From: Paramagnetospirillum kuznetsovii
GTDB taxonomy: Bacteria > Pseudomonadota > Alphaproteobacteria > Rhodospirillales > Magnetospirillaceae
Reading direction: 5' to 3'
NCBI RefSeq assembly: GCF_003284725.1
Contig: NZ_PGTO01000027.1
Location: 1-33,723 of the forward strand
Length of the DNA: 33,723 nucleotides
A model generated the notes under the pieces. It saw only the letters and a program-made list of their open reading frames with translations, was not told the origin of the DNA and did no database searches. The translations under genes and the position numbers were made by a program. Positions within the stretch are counted from its first letter, which is position 1; every line of letters begins with the position of its first letter. Shown piece after piece: positions 24,193-30,627 of this stretch.

Positions 24193-25049
24193 TGCGAAGC
24201 CTTATCATGACGAGCGTTGTGGGGGTATTTCTGGGGGTGGTATGTCCGGCACAGGTCGTTTCTGAAGAGAAGGTGCCAAGGGGCGCATTTCGTGACTGTC
24301 CCGACTGTCCGGAGATGGTGGTGATACCTCCCGGCAGCTTCCTCATGGGGTCTGACGCGGCAGAACAAGCATGGGCCGTCAACCAGGGTGCTATCCCGGA
24401 GGATGTGCTCGGCGAAGCCCCCCGGCACCGGGTGACCATCAGCCGCTCCTTCGCGGTCGGGAAATATCCGGTGACCCAAAAGGAATGGGGCGCAATTATG
24501 AGAAATAACCCGAGCAAGTTCAAAGGCCCCCAAAGGCCGGTGGACTCAGTGACCTGGGATGACGCCAAAGAGTTCGTGCGTCGCCTAAACGTCGCGCTGA
24601 AATCGCCGAACGGAGCCGAAGGCCCATACCGCTTGCTGAGCGAGGCGGAGTGGGAGTATGCGGCGAAGGCTGGCACAACAACCAAATGGCATTGCGGCGA
24701 CTTGGAGACCTGCCTTTCGGCGGTGGCTGTCCACAGAGCCAATTCAGGTGGCCGCACCGTCCGGGTCGGCAGCAAGCAGCCCAATGCCTTCGGCCTCTTT
24801 GACATGCATGGAAATGTCTCCCAATGGGTGGAGGATTGCTGGGCGGATACCTATCTCGGCACTCCTTCGGATGGCAGTGCTGCATCGGATGGAGTTGTCG
24901 TTCCGGGAAAGATGTCGTGCGAACGCATCGTTCGTGGAGGCTCCTGGCACAGCCTGCCATCAAGCATGCGCTCCGCCCACCGTGACAGATTCATTCATGA
25001 CTACATCGAAATGGATTTGGGGTTCCGTGTCGCCAAGACGCTTCGTTGA
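24192..25049 (+). CDS. Exported SUMF1/FGE-fold protein without catalytic cysteines
   Basis: The 285-aa product has a leader (MRSLIMTSVVGVFLGVVCPA) and then the sulfatase-modifying-factor fold. It contains EMVVIPPGSFLMGSD, FAVGKYPVTQKEWGAIM, YRLLSEAEWEYAAKAG, GLFDMHGNVSQWVEDCW, and the terminal RIVRGGSWHSLPSSMRSAHR, then DLGFRVAK. In formylglycine-generating enzymes the segment after GGS carries the two copper-binding cysteines; here they are Ser and Met/Ser (GGSWHSLPSSM at about residue 252). It should therefore not oxidise cysteine on sulfatases. Related cysteine-less members modify other substrates (PvdO or EgtB types) or act as lectin-like binders. It is coupled by TGATG to the upstream unknown gene. 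Confidence 0.86.
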   Translation: MRSLIMTSVVGVFLGVVCPAQVVSEEKVPRGAFRDCPDCPEMVVIPPGSFLMGSDAAEQAWAVNQGAIPEDVLGEAPRHRVTISRSFAVGKYPVTQKEWGAIMRNNPSKFKGPQRPVDSVTWDDAKEFVRRLNVALKSPNGAEGPYRLLSEAEWEYAAKAGTTTKWHCGDLETCLSAVAVHRANSGGRTVRVGSKQPNAFGLFDMHGNVSQWVEDCWADTYLGTPSDGSAASDGVVVPGKMSCERIVRGGSWHSLPSSMRSAHRDRFIHDYIEMDLGFRVAKTLR

Positions 25050-25125
25050 GAGGCCCGATCGTGTCCCAGGGATTGGTGTAACAGCGCGGTCGCCGTTTGA
25101 TCTCCGGCGGGCTTGGCCGGTTTGA

Positions 25126-25227
25126 TCAGGCCGCCACGACGGGCGGCAGGCTCACCAGGGGTTCATCGCCCAAGTTGGCGACGGATTCCAGGGTCATGTA
25201 GCGGGCTCGCTGGACGGCCCACACCAC
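25126..25227 (-). pseudogene. C-terminal coding remnant, transposase-like
   Basis: The minus strand reads VVWAVQRARYMTLESVANLG, then DEPLVSLPPVVAA and a TGA at 25126-25128. The 'RARYMTLESVANLGDEPLVSLP' style of ending recalls the C-termini of transposase genes, and it is preceded by an in-frame stop, so it is a relic. I cannot name the family. A near-palindromic block (CCGGCGGGCTTGGCCGG) lies just downstream on the plus strand. Confidence 0.35.
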
Positions 25228-25266
25228 TCAGTGGGATACGACCGAAGGCGAGGAGCAGAGGCTTGC

Positions 25267-25728
25267 TCATTCGCCATCCTCCCCGAGAAGGCCGAGGGCG
25301 CGGGAGAAGGTCGATGTGCCGACTCCGTCCGGGTCGTCCCAGTCTTCGCGGTATTCGGAGCGCCTTTCGATCAAGGCATCGCGCAAGGCATCGCTAAAGT
25401 TATCTTCGCTTGCCGTGGCGGCGGTTCTGGCCGCCCGCTTGATCCCGTCAATGGCCGCCCAGGCTAATTTAGCGCGCCCAAGATCGCCGTTCTTCTCCAG
25501 ACCCGAAGCGTACCGCGCCTCTTCTCGCAAAATCTTGTTCAAGGCGATGTTCAATTGCCGCTGTGTCATTTGTATTTCCACCTGTGGAATCTGATCATTC
25601 TGTGGGATCTGATCAATATCTGACGGTTGACCGGAATAGGCGTCGGCGATGCTCAGGGTGCGGTCACGGTTTGGCCGGAATGCGCCCAGGGCCCCTCGAA
25701 TTAAATCCAGTAGCAATCGCGGGCTCAT
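25267..25728 (-). CDS. Soluble protein of unknown function with a tandem QIPQ duplication
   Basis: The 153-aa product starts at ATG 25728 with GGGAAGG upstream and overlaps the stop of the gene before it by four bases (ATGA). No signal peptide or membrane helix is visible; the sequence is helix-rich. It includes 'DIDQIPQNDQIPQ', encoded by an 18-base tandem repeat (25582-25617), followed by TQRQLNIALNKILREEARYA and then AKLAWAAIDGIKRAARTAAT. The C-terminal part is acidic. I do not recognise the family. The coupled upstream gene encodes an exported protein, so a joint function is likely, though one is cytosolic and one periplasmic as predicted. Confidence 0.65.
   Translation of the reverse strand: MSPRLLLDLIRGALGAFRPNRDRTLSIADAYSGQPSDIDQIPQNDQIPQVEIQMTQRQLNIALNKILREEARYASGLEKNGDLGRAKLAWAAIDGIKRAARTAATASEDNFSDALRDALIERRSEYREDWDDPDGVGTSTFSRALGLLGEDGE
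25582..25617. repeat. Two tandem 18-base repeats in the coding region
   Basis: CTGTGGAATCTGATCATT and CTGTGGGATCTGATCAAT differ at two positions and sit back to back. On the coding (minus) strand they encode a repeated 'QIPQ.D' unit. Such a repeat can change copy number by slippage. Confidence 0.75.
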
Positions 25729-26132
25729 GGCCCTTCCCCGCAATTCATATGAGTGAACAGCACCGATCCGTCCGCGAGGAAGGCGCCGACCGTAGCCCCC
25801 CGCCTGCCGGGGTGGATGGTGACCAATCTGTCGATCCGCCCGCTGCGGCCATCTTCGGCTTTGGCATCTGCGGCGAACGACACTCCGCCGTCCTCGGCCT
25901 TGACCGTCGCGACACGCGCGGCATAACAGCCCTCTCCTGCGCAGTATCTGAGCAACTTGCGTTCGGAATCGAACGTCAGATCGGCGCGCAAATCCTGTTG
26001 CATGCAACCGGTGGGGCGGCATTCGCTTTCGCTTGCCGACCGACATGACAAGACGCCGGAGGCCTGGGCCGCCTCCGAATGCGTCGAGGCCATCATTATT
26101 AGAATAAGAAATACCGAATCCCGAAGCCTCAT
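25725..26132 (-). CDS. Exported protein of unknown function (135 aa)
   Basis: The start at 26132 is preceded by GGGGAGGG. The leader ends near residue 21 (HSEA|AQ). The mature part begins ASGVLSCRSASESECRPTGC, where three cysteines fit a 'C......EC....C' pattern, then LRADLTFDSERKLLRYCAGE and GCYAARVATVKAEDGGVSFA, and a strand-rich region ending VLFTHMNCGEG. About six cysteines suggest disulfides; the beta-rich pattern with 'L.FD.......YC.G..C' looks like a small periplasmic barrel, but I recognise no named family. Its stop overlaps the start of the next gene (ATGA), so it is first of a two-gene unit. Confidence 0.72.
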   Translation of the reverse strand: MRLRDSVFLILIMMASTHSEAAQASGVLSCRSASESECRPTGCMQQDLRADLTFDSERKLLRYCAGEGCYAARVATVKAEDGGVSFAADAKAEDGRSGRIDRLVTIHPGRRGATVGAFLADGSVLFTHMNCGEGP

Positions 26133-26246
26133 CACGCCCTCCCCAGCATAGAAACCAATCTTCAACGGGAATTGATAGTCACCAATTGAGGCCATTTCAT
26201 GAAGGTCCATGGGGCAAGGCAGCCCCTTTGTCCAGCAAGTGCCGGA

Positions 26247-26509
26247 TCATGGGCATGTCTCATAGTAGCTGCGCAGGGCGTAGCCGGTGGCCCAGGCGGT
26301 ACGCGATGGCTGTTCATCTGATTGCCCGGCACGGGAAGCCATGGCGACAGGTCGGCTGCTGGCGGCAGAAAAGCCCGGTGGTGCGGCACCTTTGGCAACG
26401 CCGCGTAGTCGGCGGGCGACAGCAATACGCCGCCGGTGGCGCGCGACTGAGCCTGGGCTGGTGATGTCAGGCCAAGCCCCAAGGCAACCAAGACGATGAC
26501 ACTGCGCAT
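26247..26509 (-). pseudogene. Papain-like (C1) protease fragment, dead second copy
   Basis: The product starts at ATG 26509, preceded by GGGAGGGG. The leader MRSVIVLVALGLGLTSPAQA is followed by VLLSPADYAALPKVPHHRAF and LPPAADLSPWLPVPGNQ. This aligns throughout with the copy at 15440. After PGNQ, at about 26325, the reading shifts by one base. The homologous continuation in the next frame reads SDEQPSRTAWATGYALRSYY, then ETCP and a stop at 26247. The residue aligned with the catalytic Cys (PSC in copy one) is Arg. It is thus frameshifted, lacks the nucleophile and is truncated; it cannot be a protease. Confidence 0.72.
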
Positions 26510-26527
26510 CCGGCCCCTCCCATGGCC

Positions 26528-27073
26528 TCACTCCGTCTTGCCCCAGGCGCCAACCTGGGCAAAAACAGCGTCAAGATCGGCTGGCACACCGGCAATGGAT
26601 TTGAGCTCTCCCTGGCCATCCGCGAAGATCAGGGTGGGATATCCGACGAAGTTGATACGTTTGGCCATCTGCTTGATGGCCATCTCCGACTGGGTCAGGC
26701 GGAGGACGGCCGGTCCGTCCTTGGTCAGATCTCCCACGGGCTCTTGTCGGAAGACGCGGGCCAGGGCCTCGAGCGAGCGGTTGCTGACGACGGTGAGGTT
26801 CTGGTTTATGGCGTGTTCGTCGCGATTGCCGCCGGCAATCCAGCGCAGTTGAACGCCGCCACGAGTCGAGCGGGTGCGCTGGAACAACTGTTTGCAGACC
26901 GGACACCACGGCGCGAAGACCACATAGACATGGCGGCGGCTCGGCTCGCCATCGCCAACCCACGGCGATTCGGACAGCAGGGCTTCCATTTCCGCCGCGG
27001 GCGAGGCAAAAGCCGGAACGGGAAGCAGCATGCCGAGGCCCATGGCCAGAATGGCGCGGCGGTCGATGTTCAT
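26528..27073 (-). CDS. Exported thioredoxin-fold protein, CPVC motif (DsbC/DsbG-like)
   Basis: The 181-aa product starts at ATG 27073, with GGGAG nine bases upstream; longer in-frame starts would add 32 unlikely residues. The leader (NIDRRAILAMGLGMLLPVPA) ends AFA|SP near residue 23 and has an Arg pair that might engage Tat. The thioredoxin fold has HVYVVFAPWCPVCKQL with the CPVC redox pair at residues 57-60, and the cis-Pro element FVGYPTLIF near residue 150. Between them is a longer helical insertion (NQNLTVVSNRSLEALARVFR). The layout fits DsbC/DsbG-type thiol:disulfide isomerases rather than simple thioredoxin. It may help fold the Cys-rich exported proteins encoded in this window; that is inference. 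Confidence 0.84.
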   Translation of the reverse strand: MNIDRRAILAMGLGMLLPVPAFASPAAEMEALLSESPWVGDGEPSRRHVYVVFAPWCPVCKQLFQRTRSTRGGVQLRWIAGGNRDEHAINQNLTVVSNRSLEALARVFRQEPVGDLTKDGPAVLRLTQSEMAIKQMAKRINFVGYPTLIFADGQGELKSIAGVPADLDAVFAQVGAWGKTE

Positions 27074-27165
27074 GAGATAGACTCCCAAGGGTTTCGTAAG
27101 CCAGTGTAGCGGCGCCGGGATGGTGTGACGCATCCCTGCCGCCATTTTTCTTACTGGGTCGCGGG

Positions 27166-27408
27166 TCAATGGTATCCATGGTGGTGGCGTTCTTGGCGCG
27201 GTTGGCCACCATAATAGACATTACCGTAGGACAGCGACGGCTGGTAGCCATAGGACGGTGCCGGTTGATAGCCATAAGACGGTGCGGACTGATATCCATA
27301 GGACGGCGTCGGTTGGTACCAGGCGGCATTGTTCAGGGCGGCGGCATCGATCACGCAGCCGGACAGGCTCAGGGTGAGCAAGGCGGCGGCAATCAAACGG
27401 GTCTTCAC
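27166..27408 (-). CDS. Tyr-rich small lipoprotein with PSYGYQ repeats
   Basis: The 80-aa product starts at GTG 27408 with AGGAG seven bases upstream. The lipobox (LSLSGC) is followed by VIDAAALNNAAWYQ, then four imperfect copies of an eight-residue unit (TPSYGYQS, APSYGYQP and relatives, 24-base DNA period, about 27230-27320). The last unit is LSYGNVYYG, and the C-terminus is HHHGYH-like. Tyr/Pro/Gly-rich tails of this type occur in small outer-membrane lipoproteins with no known enzyme function; the His-rich end could bind metal. It is transcribed away from the RHS-type gene. Confidence 0.76.
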   Translation of the reverse strand: MKTRLIAAALLTLSLSGCVIDAAALNNAAWYQPTPSYGYQSAPSYGYQPAPSYGYQPSLSYGNVYYGGQPRQERHHHGYH

Positions 27409-27581
27409 GGGTTTTCTCCTGTGCCCCATCGGGGGGCTTACGGAGAATCATGCTGTTCTTGTTCTGTGGCGCGAGAATGACGTGATTGGGGCAGATTCGT
27501 CTGGAATTATTATACTCAGCCGCCAATTCGCCATAATTGACATAGAATCCGCAAATAATCTGGAAATACAAGAGGGCTTGG

Positions 27582-27643
27582 CGCCATATTGGCGTCATAA
27601 ACCATGCGCATGATCGGCTCGACTCGGAAAACCGGAACCGGTT
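27582..27643. promoter_or_regulatory. Inverted repeats upstream of the RHS-type gene
   Basis: Two short palindromes lie in the divergent spacer: CGCCATATTGGCG (27582-27594) and AACCGGAACCGGTT (27630-27643). The latter ends about 23 bases before the start codon at 27667. Their positions fit operators for a dimeric regulator of the RHS gene, but no regulator gene is next to them. Confidence 0.3.
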
Positions 27644-27666
27644 GCTTCCGACCCAAGGAGCCCATC

Positions 27667-29118
27667 ATGAAACGTTCCCTGCTTGCTGGAGTTGCCCTGA
27701 CCGCACTGTCGGTCTTGGTCGCGCCCGCCATGGCCGATGTGTCGGTCTGTGACCGCACGCTTCGTATTAGCGAGACGGATATCGGCAATTCCGGTGGCCT
27801 CGAGCCGAACCTCGAACGCCTCTACCGGTCGGATTCAAGCCGTCCCGGTCTGTTCGGTAGGGGCTGGGGCAGCCGCTACGAAACTAGCGTAACGGCACAG
27901 GCCGACGGCAGCCTTGTCGTGCACGAGAATGGATGCGACCCCGCCATAGCCTTCCATCCCGTCCAGGGGCGTCCCGGTCGGTGGGAGGCCAAGAGTTGCG
28001 GCCTTCAGGTGATCACCCAAACCCCCACCGGCTTCGAGCGCCATATGGACGGCGGCAAGACTGAGACCTTCGCCACGGATGGCCGGCTGTTGCGCATCGC
28101 CGATGCCAACGGCAACCGGATCGACATCCGCTATGAGCAAGAGCGAATTGCTTCGATCTGGGACAATTTCGGCCGCGCCATGGTGCTTGCCTATGGCCCC
28201 GACGGGCGTCTTGAACAAATTCGGAGTGATGACGGCCGCACGGCTCGTTATCGTTTCGATGCCGAGGGCCGGGTGGTTGCCGCAACCGACCCCGATGGAG
28301 GCGAACATCGTTACACATACGGCGAGGATGGTTTGCTGACTGCCGAGGACGTCCCTGGAGGCGGCAAGGTCACGGCTACCTACGAGGCCGGACGCCTGAC
28401 TAGCCTCGGCGAGAACGGCGCCATCCGTCGCTTCGGCGGAGATGAAGGTCCGGGGTGGAGGGAGTTCTGGGAAGCTGCCGAGGATTCCGAGGGGCATCGC
28501 CTTACCATCTCGCGCCGCGTCCAGCTTTTCCGGATTGATGAGCAGGGCCATGGCCGCCGGTGGCGAGAACTATCGACACGGGACGGCAGCTCTACCGACG
28601 CCGAGTACAATGATATTGGCCAGGTGGCGACCATTCGCGATGGGCGTGGGCATAGCAGCGGCTTCCGTTATGACGCCGTGGGGCGTTTGCTCCATAAGGA
28701 AACGCCTGATGAGGCCGTCGATATGGCCTACGACCCCAGGACGGGAAAAGTGTCGCGGGTCGTGCGCAGCACGCGGACCGACCGGTCCTGGACGAGCTTT
28801 GCCTATGACAGCCATGGCAATCTGAGCGCCGCCAGTAATAGCGACGGACGCAAAGTGTCGCTCGGACATGACCAATTCGGGCGCATCAGCAATGTCACCG
28901 AGCGGGGCAAGCATCTCGTCTTCACCTACAATCGGGACTCCAAACCCACCAGCATCACTTTGCGAGGAGGCGGCGCCATCAAGGTCGAATATGACGGCAA
29001 GGGCGAAATCGCCAGCGTCAAGAGTGATGGCGGAGTCGCCATGGCGCTCAAGGTGACCCAGACATTTCAAAGCCTGCTCGAACTGGTGCGCCCCGCAAAC
29101 GTGAAGGTCGGTCTGTGA
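27667..29118 (+). CDS. Miniature exported RHS/YD-repeat protein
   Basis: The 483-aa product starts at ATG 27667 behind AAGGAGCCCATC. A signal peptide ends APAMA|DV near residue 24. The mature part opens with the RHS entry motif GLFGRGWGSRYETSV (about residues 58-72), followed by about a dozen YD-type repeats such as DGRTARYRFDAEGRVVAATD, DPDGGEHRYTYGEDGL and RGHSSGFRYDAVGRLLHKET. It ends with LLELVRPANVKVGL. Typical RHS toxins exceed 1,000 aa, form a cocoon-like shell and end in a DPxGxxxG cleavage site plus a toxin; neither is present. It may instead be a small periplasmic shell or adhesin. Its TGA overlaps the next start by one base. Confidence 0.86.
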   Translation: MKRSLLAGVALTALSVLVAPAMADVSVCDRTLRISETDIGNSGGLEPNLERLYRSDSSRPGLFGRGWGSRYETSVTAQADGSLVVHENGCDPAIAFHPVQGRPGRWEAKSCGLQVITQTPTGFERHMDGGKTETFATDGRLLRIADANGNRIDIRYEQERIASIWDNFGRAMVLAYGPDGRLEQIRSDDGRTARYRFDAEGRVVAATDPDGGEHRYTYGEDGLLTAEDVPGGGKVTATYEAGRLTSLGENGAIRRFGGDEGPGWREFWEAAEDSEGHRLTISRRVQLFRIDEQGHGRRWRELSTRDGSSTDAEYNDIGQVATIRDGRGHSSGFRYDAVGRLLHKETPDEAVDMAYDPRTGKVSRVVRSTRTDRSWTSFAYDSHGNLSAASNSDGRKVSLGHDQFGRISNVTERGKHLVFTYNRDSKPTSITLRGGGAIKVEYDGKGEIASVKSDGGVAMALKVTQTFQSLLELVRPANVKVGL

Positions 29119-29216
29119 TGGACATTTCTCTGACCGTGTCTCGTCTCGAGGCTGTTCGCCCTGCTCAGCCTGAGCTATCGTCCTTTCGATCGGCGGCGAT
29201 GCGGGGGCAAGGCGGC

Positions 29217-29705
29217 ATGCGGACGTTCTGGGGAATCCTCGTTGGCGCCACGTTGCTGACGATCTCGCCGCCGCTGACCGCCCGGGCTGCAGAACCACAA
29301 TTGTGGATCGTTACGCCGGCCGCGGCCGGGGCCCTGTCCGATTGTTCCGAGCGAGCCGCCAACGCGGTCAATACCAAGTCGGCCGATGCGCGTTTGCTGA
29401 GCTCGGAGGCTCTGGTGCGTTGGCAGGGAGGACAGATTCGACTCCGGGGTGAGGGGACGGACCTGGAGCGGAAGAAGGATCTCTGGGACAAATGCTTCGC
29501 CCTGGCCGTTGACGGCCGTGTCATCGTCTCCGGCGCCACTCTGGTCCCCCATTCCGCCCGGCTGCTCCGATTTCCCGTGTTGCAGGTCTTGTCGTGGCGC
29601 GGCCGTGACGAAAGCCTTGAATTCGAGTTGACCCCGGCTTTTCCCGCCGACAAATCGACAGTTCCCGTCCAGGAATGGCTGAGCCGTATGGCGGAACTGC
29701 GCTGA
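29217..29705 (+). CDS. Exported protein, 'LWIV..P' family (paralogue of 16922)
   Basis: The 162-aa product is read from ATG 29217, giving a normal leader (MRTFWGILVGATLLTISPPL) that ends TARA|AE. The mature part mirrors the protein at 16922-17701: AEPQLWIVTPAAAGALSDCS, then CFALAVDGRVIVSGATLVPH and SARLLRFPVLQVL. It stops about 100 residues earlier, so it is a shorter family member or a C-terminal truncation. The earlier ATG at 29118 overlaps the stop of the RHS-type gene (TGATG) and is an alternative that would add 33 residues. Translational coupling to the RHS gene would follow if that start is used. The function is unknown. Confidence 0.76.
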   Translation: MRTFWGILVGATLLTISPPLTARAAEPQLWIVTPAAAGALSDCSERAANAVNTKSADARLLSSEALVRWQGGQIRLRGEGTDLERKKDLWDKCFALAVDGRVIVSGATLVPHSARLLRFPVLQVLSWRGRDESLEFELTPAFPADKSTVPVQEWLSRMAELR

Positions 29706-29802
29706 AGGACGTGCTGGACCGTTAACCCATTGCGGGGGGAAGGATTTGCGTCTTGCCAATACGTTCGCCCGACAACACTATGACTTCTGGTGAGGGGGCA
29801 TC

Positions 29803-30627
29803 TTGACGATTCCACGTTGGGGACGGGACGCGCGACACATCCAGTTGCTGGTGCTGATCCTGCTGCTGGGCGTCAATCTGACCGCCGTGGATTTCGGCGC
29901 TAACCTGAGTGCGGCGCTGGTGGCGGTTGTCACTGCCGTCGTGACCCAGGCGGCCTGTTCCCGATGGATCGGCCTGCCTCGGGTTGAATGGCGGTCGGCG
30001 GTCATCGCTGCGCTGTCGTTGACCCTATTGCTGCGCGGTGACACCCTGTGGGTGCACGCCTTGGCCGCATTGGTGGCCATCGCCGCCAAGTTCTTTGTCC
30101 GAGTGGGCGGCAAGCACATCTTCAATCCCTCGGCGCTCGGCATCGCGGTACTGATCTTTTCCACGGAACACGCCTGGGTATCGCCGGGACAATGGGGCAA
30201 CAGCCTGTGGTTCGCGACCCTGCTGGCCTTGCTGGCGTCGTGGGTGCTTTATGCCTCGCGCCGGACCGACATCACCTTGTTCTACCTGCTTAGTCATTGC
30301 GGCCTGCTGCTGGCCCGCGCCTGGTGGCTGGGCGATCCCATCACCATTCCGCTCAATCAGTTGCAGAACGGCTCGCTGCTGTTGTTCGCCTTCTTCATGA
30401 TCTCTGACCCGCGCACCATCCCTGATGCAAGGTGGGGGCGGCTGATCTTCGCGGTCTCGGTGGCGGCGCTGGCTCACTGGCTGGCCTTTAGCTGGCATTT
30501 CCGTCCGGCGCTGTATGCCGCGCTGATCGGGCTATCGCCGCTGATTCCCCTCATCGACCGGCTGTTTCCCGCCGATCGCTTCCAATGGCAAAACGACACT
30601 CGCAAGGAAGGACTCTCCTCATGCTGA
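29803..30627 (+). CDS. RnfD/NqrB-like membrane protein without FMN-loop
   Basis: The 274-aa product starts at TTG 29803 behind GAGGGGG. About eight helices are present. The family motifs are KHIFNPSALGIAVL (about residues 104-117) and LLFAFFMISDPRTIPD (about 195-210), matching RnfD and NqrB ('FNPA..G', 'SFFM.SDP...P'). In those subunits a Thr between these motifs (TGAT) covalently carries FMN; here the intervening HAWVSPGQWGNSLWF has no such loop. So it may not carry flavin in the usual way. No other Rnf subunit is encoded nearby; instead the gene overlaps the DUF2330 gene by seven bases. The two therefore probably form a dedicated membrane-periplasmic pair. Confidence 0.85.
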   Translation: MTIPRWGRDARHIQLLVLILLLGVNLTAVDFGANLSAALVAVVTAVVTQAACSRWIGLPRVEWRSAVIAALSLTLLLRGDTLWVHALAALVAIAAKFFVRVGGKHIFNPSALGIAVLIFSTEHAWVSPGQWGNSLWFATLLALLASWVLYASRRTDITLFYLLSHCGLLLARAWWLGDPITIPLNQLQNGSLLLFAFFMISDPRTIPDARWGRLIFAVSVAALAHWLAFSWHFRPALYAALIGLSPLIPLIDRLFPADRFQWQNDTRKEGLSSC

